NCBI RefSeq assembly: GCF_040370365.1
Contig: NZ_BAABWQ010000002.1
Span: forward strand, 806,001 to 870,000
Length of the DNA stretch: 64,000 nt
Direction: 5' to 3'
Source of the DNA: Shimia sp040370365
GTDB taxonomy: Bacteria; Pseudomonadota; Alphaproteobacteria; Rhodobacterales; Rhodobacteraceae
The notes beneath the pieces are model-generated. The model worked only from the letters and a program-made list of their open reading frames with translations, was not told where the DNA came from and did no database searches. How positions within the stretch are numbered: the first letter of the stretch is position 1; every line of letters starts with the position of its first letter. This document shows, piece by piece, positions 33,335 to 41,448 of the stretch. A program made the position numbers and the translations under genes.

Positions 33335-34051
33335 ATGGAAGGCACTGGTAATTTGGCACAAGGGTTTGAACAAAGCGATGAAAACGCGCCACGCGTGCCG
33401 GTGCATCAACAAGTCTATGCCCAACTGAGAGACGCGGTTCTTTTTGGGGAGCTTGCACCAGGACAGGCGGTGACCATCCAGGGCCTGATCAAGCGCACAG
33501 GTGCAGGCATGACACCCATTCGCGAGGCGATTCGCCGCTTGACCAGTGAGGGTGCGCTGGAATTTCAAGGCAACCGCCGGGTGGTTGTCCCTCTGTTGAC
33601 TTTGGATACCATAGACGACCTTATTTTCCTCAGAGAATCTGTGGAAACGCGGCTAGCCGAGCGCGCGGCTTCCCGCGTAACCGAAGCGCAGATTGCGCGG
33701 TTAGAAGCGATTGATGCACGCCTGGACGATGCGATCACACGGGGGGATGTCCCCGCGTACCTGCGTCGAAACTACGACTTTCATGCGTTGCTCTACGGGG
33801 CGGCTCAAGCCCCGATTCTCTTGGATGTAGCCGACAGTGTTTGGCTGCGCTTTGGGCCATCAATGCGCGTTGTATGTGGTCGTATGGGAACCCAAAACCT
33901 TCCGGACAATCACAAAACCGCTTTGGCCGCTTTGCGCGCTCAAGACACAGATGCGGCCGCCGAAGCCATGCGCGAAGACGTGGTTCAGGGCATGGAACAG
34001 ATCCGCGCGGCGATGTTGGATGGAACTGGTTTCAGCGACGTGATTGACTAA
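33335..34051 (+). CDS. GntR/FCD-family transcriptional regulator
   Basis: The 238-residue protein has an N-terminal winged helix-turn-helix (QVYAQLRDAVLFGELAPGQA, then GMTPIREAIRRLTSEGALEF) and a C-terminal helical FCD ligand domain with LRRNYDFHALLYGAA carrying likely metal or ligand residues. Such regulators respond to small organic acids or related metabolites. It is divergent from the first amine transporter and precedes the aminotransferase by 86 bases, so it probably controls both. Confidence 0.93.
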   Translation: MEGTGNLAQGFEQSDENAPRVPVHQQVYAQLRDAVLFGELAPGQAVTIQGLIKRTGAGMTPIREAIRRLTSEGALEFQGNRRVVVPLLTLDTIDDLIFLRESVETRLAERAASRVTEAQIARLEAIDARLDDAITRGDVPAYLRRNYDFHALLYGAAQAPILLDVADSVWLRFGPSMRVVCGRMGTQNLPDNHKTALAALRAQDTDAAAEAMREDVVQGMEQIRAAMLDGTGFSDVID

Positions 34052-34053
34052 TC

Positions 34054-34071
34054 AAAATTTGATCATATTTT
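34054..34071. promoter_or_regulatory. Candidate GntR operator upstream of the aminotransferase
   Basis: AAAATTTGATCATATTTT is an 18-base near-perfect palindrome centred on GATC, symmetric at 16 of 18 positions. It starts three bases after the GntR stop and 84 bases before the aminotransferase ATG. It shares ATTTGATCA with the site in the divergent promoter region. Confidence 0.35.
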
Positions 34072-34137
34072 TGGAAGAGATATTCGGGGCCGTGTGCATT
34101 ACCTGCGCCCCGCCCTTTTTGCTCTGCGAGGTTTGCC

Positions 34138-35526
34138 ATGAACGCGATCACCAACCATCTGCCCACAGCGGAACTTCAGGCGCTGGATGTGGCGCATCAT
34201 ATGCACCCGTTTTCCACTCAGAATGAGTTCAATGAGACCGGTGCGCGGGTGATCACACAGGCCAAAGGTGTGACGCTGACAGACAGTGAAGGCAACCAGA
34301 TCTTGGATGCGATGGCGGGCCTTTGGTGTGTAAACATTGGCTATGGTCGCGAAGAGTTGGCTGACGTGGCTGCGCGGCAGATGCGCGAACTTCCGTACTA
34401 CAACACGTTCTTCAAGACCACTCATGTGCCGGTGATTGCTTTGTCGGCAAAGCTGGCGGAGTTGGCACCAGGTGATTTGAATCACGTGTTTTATGCTGGG
34501 TCGGGCTCTGAGGCCAATGACACCAATCTGCGCTTGGTCCGACACTACTGGTCGGCCAAAGGCAAACCCAGCAAAACCGTTTTTATCAGCCGCAAGAACG
34601 CCTATCACGGGTCCACAGTGGCAGGCGCAAGTTTGGGTGGCATGGTGCCCATGCACCAACAAGGCAGCCTGCCAATCCCTGACATTCACCACATCAACCA
34701 GCCAAATTGGTGGTCTGAGGGCGGTGACTTATCGCCCGAAGAGTTTGGCCTGCAGCGCGCAAAGGAGCTGGAGGAAGCCATTCTTGAATTAGGTGAGGAC
34801 CGTGTGGCCGCCTTCATTGCCGAGCCCATTCAAGGTGCAGGTGGCGTGATCGTCCCCCCCGAGACCTACTGGCCAGAAATTCAGCGAATCTGTGACAAAT
34901 ACGAGATCCTGCTGATCGCCGACGAAGTGATTTGTGGATTTGGACGCACCGGCAACTGGTTTGGCAGCCAAACCGTGGGCATCAAGCCGCACATCATGTC
35001 GATCGCCAAAGGTCTGTCGTCAGGCTACGCGCCAATTGGTGGCTCCATAGTGTGCGATGAGGTGGCCGAAGTTGTCGGCGCAACCGAATTCAACCACGGC
35101 TACACATATTCGGGTCATCCCGTATCCTGCGCAGTCGCATTGGAGAACCTGCGCATTCTGGAAGAAGAGCAAGTCATTGAGCATGTTCGCGATAACGTGG
35201 CCCCATATCTGAAAACCAAATGGGAAGCCCTGACCAACCATCCTCTGGTCGGTGAAGCGAAAATTGTTGGCATGATGGGCTCAATCGCGCTGACGCCCAA
35301 CAAAACGACCCGTGCCGCCTTTGCAGCAGAGACCGGGACAGTGGGTTATAAATGCCGTGAGCATTGTTTCAGCAACAACTTGGTGATGCGTCATGTAGGC
35401 GACAGGATGATTATTTCGCCTCCTTTGGTAATGACTCGCGATGAGGTCGATGTGTTGATTGATCGCGCAACCCGCGCACTTGATCAAACATTTGATCAGG
35501 TTAAAGCAGAGGGTCTTTACAAGTAG
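34138..35526 (+). CDS. Class III aminotransferase, putrescine/omega-amine type
   Basis: This 462-residue PLP enzyme of the class III (omega-aminotransferase) group probably moves an amino group from putrescine or a similar terminal amine to pyruvate, as SpuC does. It shows VFYAGSGSEANDTNLRLVRHY, the PLP-phosphate and ring block LLIADEVICGFGRTGNWFG, and the Schiff-base lysine K291 in SIAKGLSSGYAPIGG. It lies between the GntR regulator and the second transporter and ends in a strong terminator. Other omega-amino acids, such as beta-alanine, are alternative substrates. Confidence 0.92.
   Translation: MNAITNHLPTAELQALDVAHHMHPFSTQNEFNETGARVITQAKGVTLTDSEGNQILDAMAGLWCVNIGYGREELADVAARQMRELPYYNTFFKTTHVPVIALSAKLAELAPGDLNHVFYAGSGSEANDTNLRLVRHYWSAKGKPSKTVFISRKNAYHGSTVAGASLGGMVPMHQQGSLPIPDIHHINQPNWWSEGGDLSPEEFGLQRAKELEEAILELGEDRVAAFIAEPIQGAGGVIVPPETYWPEIQRICDKYEILLIADEVICGFGRTGNWFGSQTVGIKPHIMSIAKGLSSGYAPIGGSIVCDEVAEVVGATEFNHGYTYSGHPVSCAVALENLRILEEEQVIEHVRDNVAPYLKTKWEALTNHPLVGEAKIVGMMGSIALTPNKTTRAAFAAETGTVGYKCREHCFSNNLVMRHVGDRMIISPPLVMTRDEVDVLIDRATRALDQTFDQVKAEGLYK
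35480..35498. promoter_or_regulatory. Paired GATC palindromes near the aminotransferase 3' end
   Basis: TTGATCAAA and ATTTGATCA stand one base apart within the last codons of the aminotransferase gene (coding for LDQTFDQ). They repeat the motif seen at the two candidate GntR operators. Being coding sequence, chance is a real alternative. Confidence 0.2.
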
Positions 35527-35877
35527 ATCGCCAATAGTTTGTGCAAACTCGATGCTTCGAGCGGCAATGCTGCTCGAAGCAATTTCTTTTTTTCAGATCG
35601 AGTACACTTGCAACATTTCATTTCAAAACAGAAAATTGCCGCAAGGAATTGCGCATTTCAGAGCCCATTCTCTGCTATTTTCGCAAGAAATCGACCGTTC
35701 TGATGTTTAGCATGACGAAAAAAAGACACGAAGCGTCGCAATTGGCTATCGGAAAAAATCAAGGCTTGCCAAACTTTCCCTTAGGAAATGCGGGTTGCGC
35801 TTCTCAACACAGGTGTGGTTACACTTGGAACAGATGAGCAGAGAAAATCTGCCGACAGAAAACACAGGGAGCCGATT
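35527..35877. other. Intergenic region before the second transporter
   Basis: About 350 bases without a supported gene. It contains a small palindrome (AGTTTGTGCAAACT at 35536-35549), the terminator of the aminotransferase gene, AT-rich sequence and the presumed promoter of the second transporter operon. An ATG at 35788 opens the transporter frame early, but has no suitable ribosome site and codes a non-family-like sequence. Confidence 0.5.
35553..35593 (+). terminator. Intrinsic terminator of the aminotransferase gene
   Basis: TGCTTCGAGC (35553-35562) pairs with GCTCGAAGCA (35572-35581), and the stem may extend inward to a three-base loop with one G-U pair. It is followed by TTTCTTTTTTT. 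It starts 26 bases after the stop and would separate the aminotransferase from the second transporter operon. Confidence 0.9.
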
Positions 35878-36981
35878 TTGGCTGATAGTGCATCTAACGA
35901 CGCGTTTGTCGAGTTCGACCGCGTTCAGAAGAGCTATGACGGTGAGACACTCGTCGTCAAAGACTTGAACCTAAGCCTGCCGAAAGGTGAGTTTCTGACC
36001 ATGCTGGGGCCATCAGGGTCCGGCAAGACCACATGCCTAATGATGTTGGCCGGTTTTGAAACTGCGACACACGGCGACATTCGCCTCGGCGGCACATCGA
36101 TCAACAACATTCCACCGCACAAACGCGGCATCGGTATGGTGTTCCAAAATTACGCGCTGTTCCCCCACATGACGATTGCGGAGAACCTGAGCTTTCCTCT
36201 GGAAGTGCGCAAAATGGGCAAAACCGACCGTGAAGCGAAAATCAAACGGGCACTGGACATGGTGGAAATGGGGGCCTTTGGCGGCCGCCGCCCCGCCCAA
36301 CTGTCTGGTGGACAACAGCAGCGAATCGCACTGGCGCGGGCACTGGTGTTTGAGCCCGAGCTTGTGCTTATGGACGAACCGCTCGGTGCGCTGGACAAAC
36401 AACTGCGTGAAAAGATGCAGTTTGAGATCACCAACCTGGCTCATAATTTGGGCATCACCACAGTATACGTGACCCACGACCAGACCGAAGCGCTTACCAT
36501 GTCGGACCGCGTGGCGGTGTTTGACGATGGCCGCATTCAACAACTGGACGCGCCAGACACACTCTACGAAGAACCGCAAAACAGTTTTGTGGCGCAGTTC
36601 ATCGGCGAGAACAACACACTGGAAGGCACCGTAAAAGAGATCAACAACGGTCGTGCTCTGGTGCAGCTTGATGGTGGTGAAGTGATCGACTGCAACCCGG
36701 TACATGAAAGTGTGAAGCCGGGCGCGCGGACACGGGTTTCAATTCGCCCAGAGCGGGTCGAGTACAACAAAGACCGTATTCAAGAAGGTGCCCACACTCT
36801 GAAAGCAGAAGTGAAAGAGTTCATCTACATGGGTGACATCTTCCGCACGCGACTTTCGGTGGCAGGCAACGACGAGTTCGTAATCAAAACACGGAACGCG
36901 CCGGATGTGGACCGCCTGACGCCAGGTCAGCAGATTGAAATCGGTTGGCTTCCAGAAGATTGCCGCGCGTTGGAGGCCTGA
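35878..36981 (+). CDS. Second polyamine-type ABC ATPase
   Basis: The 367-residue ATPase (from a TTG start) has Walker A GPSGSGKTTCLMM, signature LSGGQQQRIALARAL, Walker B LVLMDEPLGALD, switch YVTHDQTEALT and a C-terminal TOBE domain. The TTG at 35878 has an AGGGAG site six bases upstream and begins just before the family N terminus; an ATG 90 bases earlier is less likely. It is the first gene of a transporter operon whose binding protein comes second. Substrate is probably a polyamine or another cationic metabolite. Confidence 0.93.
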   Translation: MADSASNDAFVEFDRVQKSYDGETLVVKDLNLSLPKGEFLTMLGPSGSGKTTCLMMLAGFETATHGDIRLGGTSINNIPPHKRGIGMVFQNYALFPHMTIAENLSFPLEVRKMGKTDREAKIKRALDMVEMGAFGGRRPAQLSGGQQQRIALARALVFEPELVLMDEPLGALDKQLREKMQFEITNLAHNLGITTVYVTHDQTEALTMSDRVAVFDDGRIQQLDAPDTLYEEPQNSFVAQFIGENNTLEGTVKEINNGRALVQLDGGEVIDCNPVHESVKPGARTRVSIRPERVEYNKDRIQEGAHTLKAEVKEFIYMGDIFRTRLSVAGNDEFVIKTRNAPDVDRLTPGQQIEIGWLPEDCRALEA

Positions 36982-37063
36982 CAAAGGCTTGTGTGCATGA
37001 ACCGGGCCGAAGATCCGGAACAACAAACAAAAAGACTATAAAATTCAACAAGGAGTGTATCCA

Positions 37064-38152
37064 ATGAAAACCAAGCTGACAGCTCTTGCCGTCACAACTG
37101 CTCTGGTGGCACCAGCCGCTATGGCACAGGAAATGACCATCGTATCTTGGGGTGGCGCGTATTCCAAATCGCAACTCAAAGCGTATCACGAGCCCTATTC
37201 TGCGAAATCTGGCGTTAGCATCATCAACGATGACAGCTCCGCCGAAGCCGTGGCCAAGCTGCGCGCGATGAACGAAGCTGGCAACGTGACATGGGACGTT
37301 GTGGATGTTGTTGCTGCTGATGCGATCCGTCTTTGCGACGAAGGTCTGGCAATGGAAATCGATCCAGACACCATGCTTGCAGCCGCACCTGATGGCACCT
37401 CTGCCGCGGATGACTTTGGCGACCTGTTGGTCTCTGAGTGCTTCATCCCTCAGATCGTGTATTCCACCACATTCGGTTACCGCACCGACTTGGTTGGCGA
37501 CACGGCTCCAACCGAAATTTGCGCCGTATTTGACACAGATGCATATCCTGGCAAGCGTTCGCTGGAAAAGCGCCCAATCAACAACATGGAATGGGCTCTG
37601 CTGTGTGACGGTGTTGCAAAAGACGATGTGTATGACGTTCTGGCCACTCCAGAAGGTCAAGATCAGGCACTGGCCAAACTCGACACCATCAAAGACGACG
37701 TGATCTGGTGGTCTGCTGGTGCTGACACACCGCAGCTTCTGGCCGATGGCGAAGTTATCATGGGTTCGACCTACAATGGTCGCCTGTTCTCTGTAATCGA
37801 AGAGCAGAAACAGCCGGTTGCCATGCTGTGGGACGCACAAGTGTTTGACCTTGACGGTTGGATCATCCCAGCAGGTCTGTCTGATGAGCGCAAAGCACAA
37901 GCTCTGGACTACATCATGTTCGCAACAGACACACAGCGTCTGGCCGATCAAGCGAAATACATCTCTTATGGTCCAGCACGTGCATCTTCTGCACCTCTGG
38001 TTGGTCAGCACGCCGAATTGGGTATCGATATGGCTCCACACATGCCAACCGATCCAAACAATGCGAAGAACACGTTCCTCTACAACTACGAGTTCTGGGC
38101 TGACTACCGTGACGACATCGACGCCAAATTCCAGGCGTGGCTGGCGAAATAA
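37064..38152 (+). CDS. Second polyamine-type periplasmic binding protein
   Basis: The 362-residue protein has a signal peptide (MKTKLTALAVTTALVAPAAMAQ) and a PotD-like fold beginning EMTIVSWGGAYSKSQLKAY. The ATG has an AAGGAG site nine bases upstream. Similarity to the first binding protein is only general, so the ligands may differ. Blocks include TWDVVDVVAADAIRLCDEG and GEVIMGSTYNGRLFSVIE. A stable hairpin follows the stop by 16 bases. Confidence 0.93.
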   Translation: MKTKLTALAVTTALVAPAAMAQEMTIVSWGGAYSKSQLKAYHEPYSAKSGVSIINDDSSAEAVAKLRAMNEAGNVTWDVVDVVAADAIRLCDEGLAMEIDPDTMLAAAPDGTSAADDFGDLLVSECFIPQIVYSTTFGYRTDLVGDTAPTEICAVFDTDAYPGKRSLEKRPINNMEWALLCDGVAKDDVYDVLATPEGQDQALAKLDTIKDDVIWWSAGADTPQLLADGEVIMGSTYNGRLFSVIEEQKQPVAMLWDAQVFDLDGWIIPAGLSDERKAQALDYIMFATDTQRLADQAKYISYGPARASSAPLVGQHAELGIDMAPHMPTDPNNAKNTFLYNYEFWADYRDDIDAKFQAWLAK

Positions 38153-38168
38153 GTTCGCTTAAAGAATT

Positions 38169-38200
38169 GGAGTGGGGCCGCATGATGGCGGGCCCACTCC
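38169..38200 (+). promoter_or_regulatory. Intercistronic hairpin after the second binding-protein gene
   Basis: GGAGTGGGGCCGC (38169-38181) pairs with GCGGGCCCACTCC (38188-38200) with a single mismatch, around the loop ATGATG. It lies between the binding-protein and first permease genes, at nearly the same distance from the stop as the stem in the first transporter operon. Confidence 0.65.
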
Positions 38201-38258
38201 CCGCACGAAAAGATCAGGCGCATCTGAAGCCTGACACGTGAAACACAACGGGGACATT

Positions 38259-39533
38259 ATGACCGACGCCACTTCCCAAAGCGGGCCGATGCTTGCCGCA
38301 GACGGCACACCACTGAAGAAGAGCCTCGCGCGCGCCCTTCGGCTGCAAAAAACGCGAGCGCTGCTGCTGATTGCACCGCTTCTTGTCTTTGTCCTCATCT
38401 CTTTTGTTATCCCAATCGGTTCGATGCTGTTCCGTTCCGTCGAGAACGGCATCGTGGTGGAAACTCTGCCGCTGACAGTTGCTGAGCTGGAAAACTGGGA
38501 TGCCTCAACCGGCGAGTTGCCAGATGAGCCTCTCTACGCCGCTTTTGTTGCTGACATGGTGGTCGCGATTGAGGCCAAGAAACACACGCGTCTTGGTAGC
38601 CGTCTGAACTATGAACAGACCGGCATGTCGTCGCTGTTCCGGAAATCCGGTCGCCAGATCAAACGGATAGATCCGGCAACCGATGGCCCGTTTAAAGAAA
38701 AGCTGATTGATGTCGACAAGAAGTGGGGTGACCCGCAGACTTGGGCGGTTATCAAAGCGCACTCCGTAACCATTACAAATGGTTACTTTCTCAATGCCAT
38801 CGACATGCAACGCACGCCCGACGGGGCTGCTGCTCAGCCAGAAGACAAGCGTATTCTGATCAAACTCTTTCAGCGCACGCTGATCATGTCGATGATGATC
38901 ACTGTCAGCTGTATCATGCTGGGTTATCCCGTGGCTTGGTTGCTGGCAAACTTACCTGCGCGTACAGCCAACGTTCTGATGATATTGGTTCTGCTGCCGT
39001 TCTGGACCTCGCTTTTGGTGCGCACCTCGGCGTGGAAGGTGATGCTGCAACAACAAGGCGTGATCAACGAAGTCCTCGTGTGGATCGGGCTTGTTGCAGA
39101 TGATGCACGGCTTGTGATGATCAACAACCAGTTCGGCACTGTTGTGGCGATGACCCATATCCTGCTGCCGTTTATGATCCTGCCGATGTATTCGGTGATG
39201 CAGACCATTCAGCCAACCTATTTACGCGCAGCGAAATCGATGGGCGCAACCAATTGGACGGCCTTTTGGCGCGTTTACTTCCCCCTATCAGTGCCTGGCA
39301 TTGGCGCGGGATCTATCCTCGTGTTCATTCTGGCAATTGGCTACTACATCACGCCAGAAATTGTGGGCGGAACCAAAGGTGTGTTTATTTCCAACCGGAT
39401 CGCATACCACATTTCCAGCTCGCTCAATTGGGGCTTGGCCGCGGCGCTTGGAACCATCCTACTGGCCGTCGTCCTGTTACTTTACTGGTGCTATGACAAG
39501 ATCGTCGGCATCGACAACGTGAAATTGGGGTAA
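38259..39533 (+). CDS. Second ABC permease (PotB-like) with a long periplasmic insert
   Basis: The 424-residue permease has its first helix at about 34-57, then some 145 residues of mostly polar sequence before the second helix near 205. PotB proteins normally have a loop of about 50 residues there. The rest is normal, with the EAA motif LRAAKSMGATNWTAFWRVYFPL. The ATG at 38259 is preferred to a GTG at 38238. The extra periplasmic domain may contact the binding protein or the ligand. It precedes the second permease by five bases. Confidence 0.9.
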   Translation: MTDATSQSGPMLAADGTPLKKSLARALRLQKTRALLLIAPLLVFVLISFVIPIGSMLFRSVENGIVVETLPLTVAELENWDASTGELPDEPLYAAFVADMVVAIEAKKHTRLGSRLNYEQTGMSSLFRKSGRQIKRIDPATDGPFKEKLIDVDKKWGDPQTWAVIKAHSVTITNGYFLNAIDMQRTPDGAAAQPEDKRILIKLFQRTLIMSMMITVSCIMLGYPVAWLLANLPARTANVLMILVLLPFWTSLLVRTSAWKVMLQQQGVINEVLVWIGLVADDARLVMINNQFGTVVAMTHILLPFMILPMYSVMQTIQPTYLRAAKSMGATNWTAFWRVYFPLSVPGIGAGSILVFILAIGYYITPEIVGGTKGVFISNRIAYHISSSLNWGLAAALGTILLAVVLLLYWCYDKIVGIDNVKLG

Positions 39534-39538
39534 GAAAC

Positions 39539-40750
39539 ATGGCTGCACTCACTCCGATTTCCCGCAAACCCATGTCTCTGGTTCTGCCCACCACGGCAGC
39601 TGCAGGGGGCTTCTTTGGGCTCTTTATTGGTACTGCCAACGGCTCTGGTATTCTTGGTGTCTTGATTGGCGCCGCCATGGCCGTGATTGGCGCACTAATC
39701 TATATCAACCTTCTCAAGAACGAGACGCTGGGCAAATGGCTGACCATTGCGCTCTATGCGGTGCTTGGGTTTGTGTTCGGCGGTATTGCCGCCGCTATCA
39801 TTGGCGCGCTCTATGGCTGGTTCATTCAATGGTTCACCTATTGGCTTTATGAGGGCCGGTATCGTGCGCGTCTGTTGCCCTACCTGACACCGGGTCAGGT
39901 GTTGTGGCATTATACCTTCCGCGTGATCTGTGGCGCGATCTTCACCTTTCTCATCACGCCAATCCTTGTGGTGATGCCACTGTCGTTTAATGCGCAGGAC
40001 TTCTTTACATTTACACCTGAAATGCTGCGGCTTGATCCTGCTGGCTATTCTCTCAAGCACTATCAGGACTTCTTCACCAACAACGAATGGCAGCGTTCTT
40101 TCAAAAACTCGCTGATTATCGCCCCCATCGCCACTATCATCTCTGTCAGCCTTGGCACACTGGCCGCGATTGGCCTGTCGCAAAGCCATGTTCCGGGCCG
40201 TCGCGCCATCATGGCGGTGATGATTTCACCGATGATTGTGCCGCTGATCATTTCGGCCACCGGCATGTTCTTTTTCTACAGCCAAATCGGCAATTGGATG
40301 GAAGGCACATTGGGTCTCAACAAGACATTTGTTGGCTATGTGAAAGTGGTTTTGGCACACGCGGTGCTGGGCATTCCATTTGTGATCATCACCGTCACTG
40401 CCACATTGGTAGGTTTTGATCGCTCTCTGACCCGTGCGGCTGCCAATATGGGTGCAAACCCGGTCACAACCTTTTTCCGCGTGCAAATGCCATTGATCCT
40501 GCCCGGTGTGATTTCGGGCGGATTGTTTGCCTTTATCACGTCGTTTGACGAGGTTGTGGTGGTGCTGTTTGTCGGCTCAGCCAGCCAGAAAACGCTGCCG
40601 TGGCAAATGTTCACCGGTCTGCGTGAACAGATCAGCCCGACCATCTTGGCCGTGGCGACGATCCTTGTTGGGATTTCGATCCTACTGCTTGCAACGGTAG
40701 AGTTGCTGCGCCGGCGCTCGGAAAGGTTGCGGGGCATGTCCCCAACTTAA
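39539..40750 (+). CDS. Second ABC permease (PotC-like) with an N-terminal membrane extension
   Basis: The 403-residue permease carries about 125 extra N-terminal residues, with glycine-rich helices at about 20-40, 44-60 and 70-100, before a PotC-like permease domain beginning near VLWHYTFRVICGAIF. The EAA motif reads RAAANMGANPVTTFFRVQMPL. Ordinary PotC proteins have about 265 residues. It is the last gene of the operon. Together with the large loop of its partner, this marks a distinct subtype of the Pot-like transporters. Confidence 0.9.
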   Translation: MAALTPISRKPMSLVLPTTAAAGGFFGLFIGTANGSGILGVLIGAAMAVIGALIYINLLKNETLGKWLTIALYAVLGFVFGGIAAAIIGALYGWFIQWFTYWLYEGRYRARLLPYLTPGQVLWHYTFRVICGAIFTFLITPILVVMPLSFNAQDFFTFTPEMLRLDPAGYSLKHYQDFFTNNEWQRSFKNSLIIAPIATIISVSLGTLAAIGLSQSHVPGRRAIMAVMISPMIVPLIISATGMFFFYSQIGNWMEGTLGLNKTFVGYVKVVLAHAVLGIPFVIITVTATLVGFDRSLTRAAANMGANPVTTFFRVQMPLILPGVISGGLFAFITSFDEVVVVLFVGSASQKTLPWQMFTGLREQISPTILAVATILVGISILLLATVELLRRRSERLRGMSPT

Positions 40751-40863
40751 CCTGCGTTAGGTATTTCAAAGCACATTTTGGTGATTATGGGCAAAGTCGG
40801 GGTAACCCGGCTTTGTCCGTTGATGGCCCTGTGTCATCCTGATTAAAACACTGGAGGCTCTAA

Positions 40864-41439
40864 ATGCAGCGTCGTCACTTCCTTGCTGGCACAGCCAGCC
40901 TACTCGCCACCCCGCAAATTTTGCGTGCGGCACAGGGCGATTCATTTGAACTTATGGAACACCTGAAGCCCAAAGAGGTACGGGTAAAAAAGAAATATGG
41001 CTTTCAAGCTGGTCAGCTGGTGGTCGTATTGGCCTCATATCATCTCTACCACATGATGGATGAGCGCAACGCCGTGCGCTATGGGGTCGCGATTGGTCAG
41101 GAGGGTCTAAATTTCAAAGGCCGCGCCACCATCGAGCGCAAGGTCGAATGGCCCAGCTGGCGACCAACACAAGAAATGATCGAGCGCAATCCAGCCTACG
41201 AAAAATATGCTGACGGTATGAAAGGCGGCCCGACCAATCCACTCGGCTCCCGCGCGATGTATCTGTATCAGGACGGTCGGGATACGTTGTTTCGGATCCA
41301 CGGCACCACTGCACCGCAATCGATTGGCACACCGAGCTCCAATGGCTGTATCCGCATGGTAAACGAGCACATCGAATACCTTTACGAACAAGTTCCAATG
41401 GGCAGTGAAGTCATTGTATTCACCGGGCGCGAGGCCTAA
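40864..41439 (+). CDS. L,D-transpeptidase (YkuD family)
   Basis: The 191-residue protein has the YkuD active-site block RIHGTTAPQSIG-x4-SNGCIRM with catalytic Cys162. It would make 3-3 peptidoglycan cross-links or attach proteins to the wall. The N terminus MQRRHFLAGTASLLATP has a twin-arginine-like motif (RRHFL), suggesting Tat export. It is convergent with the lytic transglycosylase, whose stop is nine bases beyond. Length is normal for the short alphaproteobacterial group. Confidence 0.93.
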   Translation: MQRRHFLAGTASLLATPQILRAAQGDSFELMEHLKPKEVRVKKKYGFQAGQLVVVLASYHLYHMMDERNAVRYGVAIGQEGLNFKGRATIERKVEWPSWRPTQEMIERNPAYEKYADGMKGGPTNPLGSRAMYLYQDGRDTLFRIHGTTAPQSIGTPSSNGCIRMVNEHIEYLYEQVPMGSEVIVFTGREA

Positions 41440-41448
41440 ACCACCACG

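Noticed and set aside
36884..38041. A 385-codon open frame opposite the second binding-protein gene
   Set aside because: It is antisense to a clear PotD-like gene and reads as Cys/His/Arg-rich sequence with no recognisable domain.
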